Shown: positions 52,730 through 61,704 of the stretch, piece after piece
Position numbering within the stretch: position 1 is the first letter of the stretch
How the letters are laid out: the number at the start of each line of letters is the position of its first letter
The notes under the pieces: generated by a model
What the model saw: the letters and a program-made list of their open reading frames with translations, nothing else
What the model was told of the DNA's origin: nothing
Database searches by the model: none
Assembly (NCBI RefSeq): GCF_027460265.1
Contig: NZ_JAPZBC010000001.1
Span: 1,240,001 to 1,304,000, forward strand
From: Streptomyces sp. WMMC940
GTDB lineage: Bacteria > Actinomycetota > Actinomycetes > Streptomycetales > Streptomycetaceae
Length of the DNA: 64,000 nt
Reading direction: 5' to 3'
Made by a program: the position numbers and the translations under genes

Positions 52730-53140
52730 GTCGAAGTTCCTCCACTGCCCGGGCGGATCGGCGCCCGCCCGTCGTCGGCACGTGCTCTCGGCGGACGGGA
52801 AGGTCCAAGCACTGTACTTCCGTGTAGAAGGCATCGGGCCACGACGACACCCGGGCCGCGCAAGGCAGGCGGGGTGCGGGGCCGACGGCCGCTCGCGAGC
52901 TCCCCCTTCGGAATCGTCCGCACGGAGCACGGCGGCGCGGTGCACGGGCGGGACGGCGACGCCGGGGACGGCAGCGGCCCCGCCCTTACGGACGCGCGTC
53001 GCCCGCCGGGGCGCGGAGGCGTGGGGAGGCACGGCATCAGGAAGTCGTGAAGACTGCCGTAACACGGCAATGAAATCCGCCCGGCGCGCATGGGACGATG
53101 CGTCCATCGGGGCGTTCAAGGAACAGGGGGGTCTGCTGGT
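52730..53140. promoter_or_regulatory. Divergent promoter region of LCP and NfeD-flotillin genes
   Basis: A 410-bp divergent gap without a gene. A TGCCGT-AAC-ACGGCA inverted repeat lies at 53055-53069, about 70 bp before the NfeD start, a candidate operator. Confidence 0.45.
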
Positions 53141-53650
53141 ATGGGTTTGTTTCTCGGTCTCGGCATCGTGGGCATCGTCCTGCTGGCGCTCTCACTCGTC
53201 CTCGACGGAGTGCTGGAAGGTGTCCTCGGCGGCGTGCTGGACGGCCTGTTCGACGGCTGGCTCTCGCTTCCGGTGATCGCCGGCTTCACCTCGATGCTCG
53301 GGTTCACCGGCGCGATCGTGCTGGGCACGACGGGCCTGGGCCCGACCGCCGCCACGGTGGCGGGAGTTCTCGCCGGCCTGCTCGCGGCCCGGCTGACCTG
53401 GCTGCTCAGCCGCGTGCTCATGCGGGACCGGAGCGCCGCCGCCCCGCGGGGCGACGACCTCCTCGGCACCGGAGGGTCCGTGGTGACGGCCATCCCGGCC
53501 GGCGGCTACGGCGAAGTGCTGCTGCGCGTGGCCGGTCAGCCCGTGAAGTTCGCCGCCAGGTCCACCACGCCCGTCCCGCGGGGCGCGGAGGTCTGGGTGG
53601 AGGCCGCCCTGTCGGCCACCTCCGTCCTCGTACGCCCCGTCGAGCGCTGA
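53141..53650 (+). CDS. NfeD-like membrane protein
   Basis: A 169-residue protein with two or three membrane segments (LGLGIVGIVLLALSLVLDGVL and later TAATVAGVLAGLLAARLTWL) and a C-terminal OB-fold-like domain (GSVVTAIPAGGYGEVLLRVAGQPVKFAARS). This is the usual partner of flotillin, which follows after 76 bp. The pair organises membrane microdomains. ATG 53141 is preceded by a G-rich stretch. Confidence 0.8.
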   Translation: MGLFLGLGIVGIVLLALSLVLDGVLEGVLGGVLDGLFDGWLSLPVIAGFTSMLGFTGAIVLGTTGLGPTAATVAGVLAGLLAARLTWLLSRVLMRDRSAAAPRGDDLLGTGGSVVTAIPAGGYGEVLLRVAGQPVKFAARSTTPVPRGAEVWVEAALSATSVLVRPVER

Positions 53651-53726
53651 CGTTCCGTCACGGCGCCCGTCCCGTTCGACATTCGACACCTGATCTGCCG
53701 CCCTCCGGGAGGCAGGGGGGAGCACC

Positions 53727-55148
53727 ATGAGTCCAGTCGTCATCGCCGTGGTGGGAGTCGCCGTACTCCTCGTCCTGCTGGCCCTCGTCGTCATCACGCG
53801 ATACAAGGTCGCAGGCCCCAGTGAGGCGTTCATCATCACCGGCCGGCGCGGCAAGGAGGCCACCGATCCCGAGACCGGGCGGGTCTTCACCGACAACAGC
53901 GGCCAGAAGGTCGTCGTCGGCGGCGGCGTGTTCGTCGTGCCCTTCGTGCAGCAGAGGTTCACCCTCGACCTCTCCAGCAGGCACATCCCCGTCGCCGTCC
54001 GGGGCGCGGTGACGCTGCGTGGCATCAAGGCCAACCTGGAGGGCGTGGCGATCGTCAAGGTCGGCGGGAGCGAGGACTCGATCCGGGCCGCCGCCCAGCG
54101 GTTCCTCGTCCAGCAGGACGGAATCGTCGGCTTCACCCAGGAGGTGCTCTCCGGCGCGCTGCGCTCCATCGTCGGCCGGATGTCGGTGGAGGACATCATC
54201 CGGGACCGGGCCGCCTTCGCCGGCCAGGTCGCGGAGGAGGCCGAGGCCAGCCTCTCGGGACAGGGCCTCGTGCTGGACGCGTTCCAGATCCAGGACATCA
54301 CCACCGAGGGCTCCTACCTCGAGGACCTCGGACGCCCGGAGGCGGCGCGGGCCAAGCAGGAGGCCGACATCGCCGAGGCGGTGGCCCGGCGGGCGTCGGA
54401 GCAGGCGCGGCTGAAGGCCGAGGAGGAGATCGCCGTCGCGCAGCGGACGTTCGCCCTCAAGCAGGCCGAGATCAAGGCGGAGACGGACGAGGCGGCGGCG
54501 AAGGCCGCCGCGGCCGGGCCGCTCGCCGAGGCCGACCGGCAGCAGGAGATCCTCAGCCAGCAGGAGAAGGTCGCGGAACGCCGGGCGGCCCTGACCGACA
54601 GGGAACTCGACACACAGGTCCGCAAGCCGGCCGACGCGGCCCGGTACCAGGCCGAGCAGGAGGCCGAGGCGCGTCGTGTCGCCCTGGTGAAGCAGGCCGA
54701 GGCCGATGCCCAGCGCGCCCGGCTGACCGGTGAGGGCGAGAAGGCGCACCGCGCGGCGCTCGCCGACGCGGTCCGTATCGAGGGCGAGGCGGAGGCCGCG
54801 GCGATCGCCGCCAAGGGGTCCGCCGAGGCGGAGGCCATGCAGAAGAAGGCAGACGCCTTCGACCGGTACGGCGACGCCGCGGTGCTGCAGATGCTCGTCG
54901 AGGTACTGCCGCAGGTGGTCGGCAAGGCCGCCGAACCGCTCGGCGCGATCGACAAGATGACCGTCATCTCCACCGACGGCGCCGGCAAGCTGCCGCGAGC
55001 CGTGGCGGACAACGTCGCCCAGGGACTGGAACTCCTGGGTTCCACCACGGGGGTCGACCTCGCCGAGCTGCTGCGGGGCATCACCCAGAAGGGTCCGAAG
55101 CCGGAGCCCGCCAAGGCCGTGGAGAACGGGTCGGTGCCGATCACCTGA
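53727..55148 (+). CDS. Flotillin (SPFH domain) protein
   Basis: A 473-residue membrane-associated scaffold. An N-terminal membrane segment (VVIAVVGVAVLLVLLALVVI) precedes the SPFH/PHB domain (YKVAGPSEAFIITGRRG through DAFQIQDITTEGSYLEDLGRPE). A long Ala/Glu-rich coiled coil with EIAVAQRTFALKQAEIKAE and repeated EAEA stretches follows. The end (LLRGITQKGPKPEPAK) is flexible. It is expected to form oligomers in membrane rafts together with the NfeD-like protein. Confidence 0.93.
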   Translation: MSPVVIAVVGVAVLLVLLALVVITRYKVAGPSEAFIITGRRGKEATDPETGRVFTDNSGQKVVVGGGVFVVPFVQQRFTLDLSSRHIPVAVRGAVTLRGIKANLEGVAIVKVGGSEDSIRAAAQRFLVQQDGIVGFTQEVLSGALRSIVGRMSVEDIIRDRAAFAGQVAEEAEASLSGQGLVLDAFQIQDITTEGSYLEDLGRPEAARAKQEADIAEAVARRASEQARLKAEEEIAVAQRTFALKQAEIKAETDEAAAKAAAAGPLAEADRQQEILSQQEKVAERRAALTDRELDTQVRKPADAARYQAEQEAEARRVALVKQAEADAQRARLTGEGEKAHRAALADAVRIEGEAEAAAIAAKGSAEAEAMQKKADAFDRYGDAAVLQMLVEVLPQVVGKAAEPLGAIDKMTVISTDGAGKLPRAVADNVAQGLELLGSTTGVDLAELLRGITQKGPKPEPAKAVENGSVPIT

Positions 55149-55246
55149 GCCGGACCACGGGCCGGCGGGACGGCGAGCCGGGACCTCGGGACGGGGCCGG
55201 GACCGCCCGCCGGAGGGGACGGGGACGCCACTCCCCCGGAGCGGTG

Positions 55247-55293
55247 GCGGACCGCGCCGGGCAGCCCGTAAGGGCGTGCCCGGCGCGGTCCGC
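55247..55293. terminator. 17-bp perfect hairpin after the flotillin gene
   Basis: GCGGACCGCGCCGGGCA (55247-55263) pairs with TGCCCGGCGCGGTCCGC (55277-55293). It lies 100 bp after the flotillin stop and may serve both that gene and the convergent RCK gene. Confidence 0.75.
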
Positions 55294-55672
55294 CGCTGTT
55301 CGGGCGAGCACCCCGGCACCGGCAGGTGGTCTTCGGCGAGCGCCCCGCACGGACAGGCGCGCCCTTCGGGAGGGCGCGCCCGGCGCGGCAGACTCCCTCC
55401 GGCAAGCACGCCCGGCGCCCCCGGGGCCCGTCGGTGGCGCTTCCGTGGGGCACAGCACCGTTCGACCCCTCGGCCCTCCGACGGGCGGCGTTCGGCGGGC
55501 GTCATCCTCCGGCACGCGTCACATCCTCCGACGCGCGGCGGTCGGCGGGCGTTGAGCCGTCGGTGGGCGGACGGTTCGCTTCGGGGCGGCGTGTACGCCG
55601 GCTACGGCCCGGCCCCGGCGGTTCCGCCGACGAACACGCCCACCCGCCCCGGAGCCCCGTCGGCGGACGCGG
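55294..55672. other. Convergent intergenic region with CGGCGGGCG repeats
   Basis: About 380 bp without a gene. Short direct repeats of GTCGGCGGGCGT / TTCGGCGGGCGT type occur at about 55490-55570. Nothing else stands out. Confidence 0.5.
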
Positions 55673-57631
55673 CTACCGGGCCCGGGGCCCGAGGAGTTCC
55701 GCGAGACCACGGCGCGTGGCGGCGACGACCACGCGGTCACCGGGGCGCAGCAGGTGTCCCGGGTGGAGGTCGAAGAGCAGACCGGTGGTGTGGTGCGTCC
55801 CGTCGTCGGGCGGGGCGGCGGAGAGGTCCGGACGCCGGTCGCCCGGCGCCGTCATGTCCAGGGCGAGCACCCGCCATCTGCCCGGACTGATCGCTTCTGC
55901 GATCGTGTGGCCCTCCAGCTGCGGCAGGTCGGCCACTTCGAGTGCGGCGAAGAGGAGCACCCGGCGCTCGACGGAGACGGCTCCAAGTACCTGACGGCCC
56001 ATCATGGCTCCGGCGAAGGCGGGGGCGGAGAGCGACGTCACGCTTCTGCTGCGGGTGAGTGCCCCGGGATGCGCGGCACGCAGCGTCCGGTAGACGGCGG
56101 TGGCGAAGTCGTCGTCGTACAGCCGCAGTGCCACCCGGAGGTCGGGGGCGATCGAGCGGGCGTAGAGGGCGGCTTCGAGATTGGTGGTGTCGGAGCTGGT
56201 GAGGGCGAGCAGCGCGTGCGCCCGGTGGGTCCTGGCGGCCTCGAGCACGCCCTCCTGTGTGACGTCCCCGATGATCACGGGCACGCGCAGCCGGCGGGCG
56301 AGGGCCACGCCGCGCGCCTCGGGGTCGTTCTCGACGCAGACGACGGGCGTGCCGAGCTCACGCAGCCGGCCGAGCACACGGGTGCCGACCTTGCCGAGGC
56401 CCAGCAGGACGACGTGCCCGCTCAGACCGCGTGGAGGCCGGCGCAGGGCGGTCGCCGAGCGGAAGGAGCTGAGTGCTTCCAGCACGGCGGCGACGAGCAG
56501 GGGCAGCAGGAGGAGTCCCACGAGCCCGGTCAGCAGCTGAAGGACCTGACGGTCGGGCTCCCCGCCGACCGCGGGGTCGTTGATGGAGAAGAGGTCGAGG
56601 AGCGTGATGTAGGCGGCGTGGAGCGGGTGGCCGCCCATGGTGAGCCAGGACGCGACGGCCAGGGCGGTGACGGCCGCGCCGACGCCCGCGAACGACCAGC
56701 GCACCCGGCGGGAGAAGAGCTCCCGGAACGGCAGTGCGGGACCGCTCAGACGGCTGCCGGGCCCGGCTTCCGGGCCGGTGACGGCTTCGAGCACGATCCT
56801 CCCGCGGCCGGACGCCGCGGCCACGGCCCCGTCGTCGGGCAGCAGGAGCGGCCCGTCGGAACCGCTGCCGTCGGATCCCTCCACGCCGGCGGGGTCGCTG
56901 CTGGTGGAGGACAGCAGCGCCAGGGTGCACAGACCCTGGTCCACGGTCCCGCCGCGTCCCGGCGGGGGCCTCTCGGAGGTGCGCAGGAGCAGCCCGTCGG
57001 CCTGGACGATCTTGCTGGTTCCGGTGACGGCGGTCGCGGCGAGCGCCGGAGCGGCGGTGTCGGCGTCCGACAGGACGGTGGTGGACGCGTCGATGTCGTC
57101 GGCGTCCATCCCGGGTACGGCGAGTACGGCCGCCTGGTCCAGCAGCTCCTCCAGGTGCTGGCCGAGCTTGCGGTTGTAGAGGCGGATGACCAGACGCAGA
57201 CGGGGGTTCAGCCGGCGGGCGGTGAGCGCGGCACGGATGTTGGTCTCGTCGTCCTCGTGCACCAGGGCGAGCGCCTGCGCGGTCTCGACCCCGGCGTCCC
57301 GGAGCGCGACATCGTCGGGATCGTCCGTTTCCCTCACGGACACGGGCATCTCCTCCGGACGACCGGCTCCGCCGTTCACGGCCGAACGGCCCGCTCCCGT
57401 ACGGACGATGCCCGCCGACACCCTGCCGAGGAGGGCGAGGGCCCGGCCGCCCGACGGGGCGTTCGCGTCGGCGGGCGGACCCGTGGACGAGCGGCTGGGC
57501 GGGACGAGGAGCGTGACCTGCTGCCGGTAGACGTCGCGGAGTTCGGCGGCGAGCCGATGGGCGAGGGCGTCGTCACCGCTGACGAGCATGTGGCCCGGGG
57601 CGGGCCGCGCCTGCTGAGGAATGGGATGCAC
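55673..57631 (-). CDS. Two-RCK (TrkA-N) putative ion channel without the TVGYG filter
   Basis: A 652-residue protein with an RCK/TrkA-N-like domain at each end: GHMLVSGDDALAHRLAAEL near the start and GHVVLLGLGKVGTRVL near residue 405, each followed by VHEDDETN / LTSSDTTNLEAAL. Between them are two membrane helices (311-331, 361-387) with a re-entrant-like loop (LLDLFSINDPAVGGE). The layout resembles CASTOR/POLLUX-type channels; the K+ filter TVGYG is missing. GTG 57631 is used; an ATG at 57589 is possible. No Shine-Dalgarno is obvious. Confidence 0.8.
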   Translation of the reverse strand: MHPIPQQARPAPGHMLVSGDDALAHRLAAELRDVYRQQVTLLVPPSRSSTGPPADANAPSGGRALALLGRVSAGIVRTGAGRSAVNGGAGRPEEMPVSVRETDDPDDVALRDAGVETAQALALVHEDDETNIRAALTARRLNPRLRLVIRLYNRKLGQHLEELLDQAAVLAVPGMDADDIDASTTVLSDADTAAPALAATAVTGTSKIVQADGLLLRTSERPPPGRGGTVDQGLCTLALLSSTSSDPAGVEGSDGSGSDGPLLLPDDGAVAAASGRGRIVLEAVTGPEAGPGSRLSGPALPFRELFSRRVRWSFAGVGAAVTALAVASWLTMGGHPLHAAYITLLDLFSINDPAVGGEPDRQVLQLLTGLVGLLLLPLLVAAVLEALSSFRSATALRRPPRGLSGHVVLLGLGKVGTRVLGRLRELGTPVVCVENDPEARGVALARRLRVPVIIGDVTQEGVLEAARTHRAHALLALTSSDTTNLEAALYARSIAPDLRVALRLYDDDFATAVYRTLRAAHPGALTRSRSVTSLSAPAFAGAMMGRQVLGAVSVERRVLLFAALEVADLPQLEGHTIAEAISPGRWRVLALDMTAPGDRRPDLSAAPPDDGTHHTTGLLFDLHPGHLLRPGDRVVVAATRRGLAELLGPRAR

Positions 57632-57798
57632 ATGCCATACATTGCCGTGCCGTCCCCCCGCGGCGCACCTCAACACGGTCTCGGGTCGGGTCCGTTGGCC
57701 TGCCCGAGGCGTCCCTGCGCGGGCCGGACCGTCGGGTACGGGCGTGACGGAAGTCTTACGTCCTGGCGTGGGAGCGGGCAGGCGGCGGAGACGGCCCC

Positions 57799-57812
57799 TA
57801 GCGTCGGCGGCA
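57799..57812 (+). promoter_or_regulatory. -10 box for a probable leaderless SDR transcript
   Basis: TAGCGT (57799-57804) is followed after 7 bp by the ATG at 57812 and no Shine-Dalgarno site is present, which suggests transcription starts at the start codon. Confidence 0.5.
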
Positions 57813-58894
57813 TGCGCGTACTCGTCACAGGAGGCGCCGGCTTCATCGGCGCACACATCGTCTCGGCACTCATCGGGCGGGGGCACGAACCGGTGGTCCT
57901 GGACGCCTTGCTGCCCACCGCGCACCACGGGCCTCCGGCCCCGCCGGAGACCGGGTTCGTCCACGGCGACGTCCGCGACACGACCGTTCTCGCGGCGGTT
58001 CTGCACGGAGTGGACGCGATCTGCCACCAGGCGGCGATGGTGGGGCTCGGCAAGGACTTCGCCGATGCGCCCGGCTATGTGAGCTGCAACGACCTGGGGA
58101 CGGCGACGCTCCTCGCCGCGGCGGCCGAGGCGCGGGTGCGTCAGGTGGTGCTCGCCGGCTCGATGGTCGTGTACGGGGAGGGGCGCTACACATGCCCCCG
58201 CCACGGCGCGGTGCGGCCGGGGCCGAGGTCGGCGGCCGATCTGGCGGCGGGGCGGTTCGAGCCGGCGTGCCCGCGGTGCGGCGCGGAACTGGCCCCGGGT
58301 CTCGTCGACGAGGACGCCCCGTGCGACCCGCGCAACGTGTACGCCGTGACGAAGCTGGCGCAGGAGCACCTCACGGCCGCATGGGCACGTGCGACGGACG
58401 GCCGGGCCGTGTCCCTCCGTTACCACAACGTCTACGGGCCGGGGATGCCCCGGGACACCCCGTACGCGGGAGTGGCCTCCTTCTTCCGGTCGGCGCTGGC
58501 CCGGGGTGAGGCGCCCCGCGTGTTCGAGGACGGTGCCCAGCGACGGGACTTCGTCCACGTCCGGGACGTCGCCGAGGCGAACGTCGTGGCCCTGGAGGCG
58601 GTCGCCGAACGGGAGGCGGGCGTTCTCACCGCGTACAACACGGGCAGCGGGGAGCCCCGCACCGTCGGCGAGATGGCGGCGGCCCTGGCGGCCGCGTGCG
58701 GAGGGCCCGACCCGGTCGTCACCGGTGAGTTCAGGCTGGGGGACGTCCGGCACATCACGGCGGACTCACGCCGGTTGCGCCGCGACCTCGGATGGTCGTC
58801 CCGCACGGGATTCCGCGAGGGCATGGCCGAGTTCGCCCGTGCGGCGCAGCGCGCACCCGGCGCCGCACACGCCGCCGGCACTTCGCCGTCCTGA
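57812..58894 (+). CDS. NAD-dependent epimerase/dehydratase with inserted zinc-ribbon-like motif
   Basis: A 360-residue extended SDR likely acting on a nucleotide sugar. VLVTGGAGFIGAH binds NAD, Y177-x3-K181 in NVYAVTKLAQEH is catalytic. After the VVYGEG strand an insertion carries C128-P-R-H131 and C153-P-R-C156, a zinc-ribbon-like pair not found in ordinary UDP-glucose epimerases. RRDFVHVRDVAEAN and YNTGSGEPRTV are typical SDR motifs. It starts the locus that also holds GT2, DUF2064, methyltransferase, molybdo-oxidoreductase and GT87 genes. The exact sugar is unknown. Confidence 0.85.
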   Translation: MRVLVTGGAGFIGAHIVSALIGRGHEPVVLDALLPTAHHGPPAPPETGFVHGDVRDTTVLAAVLHGVDAICHQAAMVGLGKDFADAPGYVSCNDLGTATLLAAAAEARVRQVVLAGSMVVYGEGRYTCPRHGAVRPGPRSAADLAAGRFEPACPRCGAELAPGLVDEDAPCDPRNVYAVTKLAQEHLTAAWARATDGRAVSLRYHNVYGPGMPRDTPYAGVASFFRSALARGEAPRVFEDGAQRRDFVHVRDVAEANVVALEAVAEREAGVLTAYNTGSGEPRTVGEMAAALAAACGGPDPVVTGEFRLGDVRHITADSRRLRRDLGWSSRTGFREGMAEFARAAQRAPGAAHAAGTSPS

Positions 58895-59170
58895 GTCCGG
58901 GGCCCGAGGACCAGGCGTCGGCGAGACGGCGGGGCGATCGCCGTGCGGCGGCTGCCGGGCATCCAGCGCGGCCCTGCCGGCTGCGGCGCGGGCGGCCCGC
59001 CCGACAGCGCAACGGCCCTGCCCCCGCGCGGACACCACCGGCGGCGGCGCGGGACGTCCGGTCACCGCGTCGCGCCGCTCCCGGCCCCCGGTACGCGGCA
59101 CCCGGCGGACCGCGGCGGACGGGGTGCGTTCCGGCGACGCGGTACGGCACCGCTGCTCACGGAGGATGAC
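58895..59170. other. Gap between the SDR gene and the GT2 operon
   Basis: No gene is supportable in this stretch of about 275 bp. It ends at a 17-bp element shared with the molybdo-oxidoreductase promoter region. Confidence 0.45.
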
Positions 59171-59187
59171 GTCCGCGTTTCGTAAGG
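59171..59187 (+). promoter_or_regulatory. 17-bp shared element, copy 1 (GT2 operon)
   Basis: GTCCGCGTTTCGTAAGG lies 36 bp before the GTG at 59224. An identical copy, in the matching orientation and at similar distance, precedes the molybdo-oxidoreductase gene (62898-62882). It may be an operator or part of a promoter for an alternative sigma factor. Confidence 0.65.
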
Positions 59188-59223
59188 GGTCGATGTCCGC
59201 TTTGTTCGCCGCCGATTCGTACG

Positions 59224-59898
59224 GTGAAAGTCGTGACCACTGACGTCGTACTTCCCTGTCTGAACGAGGCCGGGGCGCTGCCCTGGGTCCTCGAACGCGT
59301 CCCCGCCGAATGGCGCGCCATCGTCGTCGACAACGGCTCCACGGACGGCTCCGCCGGAATCGCCCGCGAGTTGGGGGCGACCGTCGTGCGCGAGGAACGG
59401 CGGGGCTTCGGGGCGGCCTGCCACGCGGGGCTGCTGGCCGCGGAGGCGGACATCGTGTGCTTCTGCGACTGCGACGCGTCCCTGGACCCCGGACTCCTCG
59501 TCCCCTTCGTCCGTGCCGTGGCGGAAGGCGAGGCCGACCTGGTGCTGGGGCGGCGACGGCCCGCCGGCCGGGGGGCCTTCCCGGCGCACGCCCGCGCGGG
59601 GAACCTCGCGCTGTCCTGGATGCTGCGCCGGCGGACGGGTCTGAGGCTCCACGATCTGGGTCCGCTCCGGGCGGCGCGCCGCGAGGGGCTGTTGGGGCTG
59701 GGTCTGACGGACCGTCGCAGCGGCTATCCGCTGCAGATGGTGGTGCGTGCCGCGGACGCCGGCTGGCGGGTGCGGGAGGAGGACGTGCCCTATCTGCCCC
59801 GGACCGGGAAGTCGAAGGTGACCGGGACCTGGCGCGGCACCTGGCAGGCGGTGCACGACATGCGCCGGGTGCTGGGCGAGGCCGGTGGTGCCCGGTGA
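59224..59898 (+). CDS. Glycosyltransferase family 2 (dolichol-phosphate-sugar synthase-like)
   Basis: A 224-residue GT2 enzyme. DVVLPCLNEAGALPWVL and IVVDNGSTDGS are typical, CFCDCDASLDP carries the metal-binding acidic motif, and EEDVPYLPRTGKSKVTGTWRGTW resembles the C-terminal loop of DPM1-like enzymes that make polyprenyl-phosphate sugars. It has no membrane segment. GTG 59224 is used; GTG 59233 is an alternative. It leads a tightly coupled operon with the DUF2064 and methyltransferase genes and could supply a lipid-linked sugar to the GT87 enzyme encoded nearby. Confidence 0.87.
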   Translation: MKVVTTDVVLPCLNEAGALPWVLERVPAEWRAIVVDNGSTDGSAGIARELGATVVREERRGFGAACHAGLLAAEADIVCFCDCDASLDPGLLVPFVRAVAEGEADLVLGRRRPAGRGAFPAHARAGNLALSWMLRRRTGLRLHDLGPLRAARREGLLGLGLTDRRSGYPLQMVVRAADAGWRVREEDVPYLPRTGKSKVTGTWRGTWQAVHDMRRVLGEAGGAR

Positions 59899-60605
59899 CC
59901 ACGCTTCTCGTCATCGCCAAGGAACCGGTACCGGGCCGGGTGAAGACACGGCTGTGCCCTCCCTTCAGCCCGGCGCAGGCGGCGCTGCTCGCCGAGGCCG
60001 CGCTCGCCGACACCCTCGCGGTGGTCGCCGGGCTTCCCGCGGAGCGTCGTGTGCTCGTCCTGGACGGGACGGCCCGCGACTGGCTGCCGTCGGGCTTCGA
60101 CGTGGTGCCCCAGGGCACGGGCCGGCTCGACGAGCGGCTGGCCGCGGCGTTCGCCCTGTGTACGGGCCCGGCGCTGCTGGTGGGGATGGACACCCCGCAG
60201 CTCTCGGCGGACGTCCTCGCTCCTGTGCTCGCGCCGCGGGCGTGGCACGAGCACGACGCCTGGTTCGGGCCCGCGGCCGACGGCGGCTTCTGGGCGCTGG
60301 GACTGGCCGCACCGGATCCGGAACTGCTGCGCGGAGTACCGATGTCCGTGCCCGGGACCGGGGCCGCGCAGCGCCGCCGGCTGGTCGGCGCCGGTCTGCG
60401 CGTGGGCGACCTGCCCACCCTGCGCGACGTGGACACCGCCGCGGACGCGCGGCTGGTGGCCCGGGAGGCGGCGGGAAGCCGGTTCGCGGCCGTGTACGCC
60501 CGGCTGGTCCCGGCGTCGACCGGACCGGACCGCGCGGACCGGTCCCGGACCCGGCCCGCCGCCGCGCGACCCGGAGACGGTCGTTCGCCGGCGGGTCCGC
60601 GATGA
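59895..60605 (+). CDS. DUF2064 / TIGR04282-type nucleotidyltransferase-like protein
   Basis: A 236-residue GT-A-like protein: LLVIAKEPVPGRVKTRLCPPFSPAQAALL at the N-terminus is the family signature, LLVGMDTPQLSADVL the acidic metal site, and GPAADGGFWALGL the conserved G-x-A-x-D-G-G-F-W motif. Related proteins are annotated in arsenosugar or phospholactate-type pathways, but the activity is unknown here. It overlaps its neighbours by 4 bp at both ends (GTGA and ATGA). Confidence 0.88.
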   Translation: MTTLLVIAKEPVPGRVKTRLCPPFSPAQAALLAEAALADTLAVVAGLPAERRVLVLDGTARDWLPSGFDVVPQGTGRLDERLAAAFALCTGPALLVGMDTPQLSADVLAPVLAPRAWHEHDAWFGPAADGGFWALGLAAPDPELLRGVPMSVPGTGAAQRRRLVGAGLRVGDLPTLRDVDTAADARLVAREAAGSRFAAVYARLVPASTGPDRADRSRTRPAAARPGDGRSPAGPR

Positions 60606-61267
60606 CGGCGACCGCGTGGCGCGCCGACCCCTACACGAACGCGCTGCGCACGGGCCGCGGGCCGCTCTTCCTGCGTCGTCGCGACGGGTGGTTGCTGCCC
60701 CTGGAGGTGGAGCGCTGGTGCGAGGGACCGGACTCCGCCGACCTGACCGTGCTCAGCCGCTGCCACGGGCCCGTGCTGGACATCGGCTGCGGCCCCGGCC
60801 GGCTCGTCGTCGCGCTCGGGGCGAGGGGACGCCGCGTGCTCGGGATCGACGTGAGTCCGGAGGCGGTGGCCCGTACCGTCCGGGCGGGCGGAACGGCCCT
60901 CCTCCGGTCGGTCTTCGAACCGTTGCCCGACGAGGGCCGCTGGGGAACGGCGCTGCTGATCGACGGCAACATCGGCATCGGCGGAGACCCGGCCGAGCTC
61001 ATGCGGCGCGTGTCCGAGGTCACCGCGCCCGGAGCGGTGCTGATAGCCGAGACCTCCGCGGAGGACGAGGACGCCGACGAACGCGTCGAGGTCACCGTCG
61101 TCAACGGCAGGGGGGAACGCGGGGCCCCGTTTCCCTGGGCGCGCCTCGGGGCCCGCGCCCTGTGCGAGCACGCGGCGGGCGCCGGCTGGACCCCGGCCGG
61201 GCGGTGGACGGCGGCCGGGCGCAGCTTCGTCGAACTGCGCGGCTCCGCTCAGCGCCGCGGGGCCTGA
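60602..61267 (+). CDS. Class I SAM-dependent methyltransferase
   Basis: A 221-residue methyltransferase: VLDIGCGPGRLVVALGARG is motif I, VLGIDVSPEAVA the acidic end of strand 2, and ALLIDGNIGIGGDP the motif IV region. N-terminal RADPYTNALRTGRGPLFL is shared with partners of DUF2064 clusters. It is coupled to the DUF2064 gene. Its last 19 bp overlap the convergent membrane protein gene. The substrate is likely the product of the same pathway. Confidence 0.87.
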   Translation: MTATAWRADPYTNALRTGRGPLFLRRRDGWLLPLEVERWCEGPDSADLTVLSRCHGPVLDIGCGPGRLVVALGARGRRVLGIDVSPEAVARTVRAGGTALLRSVFEPLPDEGRWGTALLIDGNIGIGGDPAELMRRVSEVTAPGAVLIAETSAEDEDADERVEVTVVNGRGERGAPFPWARLGARALCEHAAGAGWTPAGRWTAAGRSFVELRGSAQRRGA

Positions 61268-61704
61268 CGCGCCCGCCCGCCGTCGTCCTCCGTGTCCCGC
61301 GGTCCGCGGCGAAGCCTCCGGACGATGAGGACCAGGCAGGCGACGCCGGCAACCGCTCCCAGCACGATCACCAGGTTCCGTCCGTAGGGCAGGGGCAGGG
61401 CCGACGGGTTGGGCGGGGTGCCGGGGCGGAGCAGCAGCGGCAGCGTGATCAGCACGAGGGAGCCGCCCACGACGAGCGCCCCGCGCACCACGCCCCGGGC
61501 GGGCAGGGCCGCGACCAGCATCCCCACGCCGAGAACGAGCGGAGCGAGCACCGCGTCGTGCAGCACGAGCGCTCCCCCCAGCCACACCACCACTCCCCAG
61601 GCGTCGCGGGCGGAGAGGACCAGCCCCGTGCCCACGGCCATCAGCACCACCCCCAGGCCTCCGACGGCGTACCGGAGCAGCGCGGGGCGTGGAAGCCGCG
61701 GCAT
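61249..61704 (-). CDS. Small membrane protein, 4 TM segments
   Basis: A 151-residue integral membrane protein: four hydrophobic segments (RYAVGGLGVVLMAVGTGLVL, WGVVVWLGGALVLHDAVL, GALVVGGSLVLITLPLLL, NLVIVLGAVAGVACLVLIV) and a basic C-terminus. It begins within the stop of the molybdo-oxidoreductase gene (TGATG overlap), so it is translated with it and may be a membrane partner. No known family was recognised. Confidence 0.75.
   Translation of the reverse strand: MPRLPRPALLRYAVGGLGVVLMAVGTGLVLSARDAWGVVVWLGGALVLHDAVLAPLVLGVGMLVAALPARGVVRGALVVGGSLVLITLPLLLRPGTPPNPSALPLPYGRNLVIVLGAVAGVACLVLIVRRLRRGPRDTEDDGGRARQAPRR

Noticed and set aside
57632..58753. Extended start of the RCK protein
   Set aside because: The upstream residues are antisense to the SDR gene and lack RCK homology.
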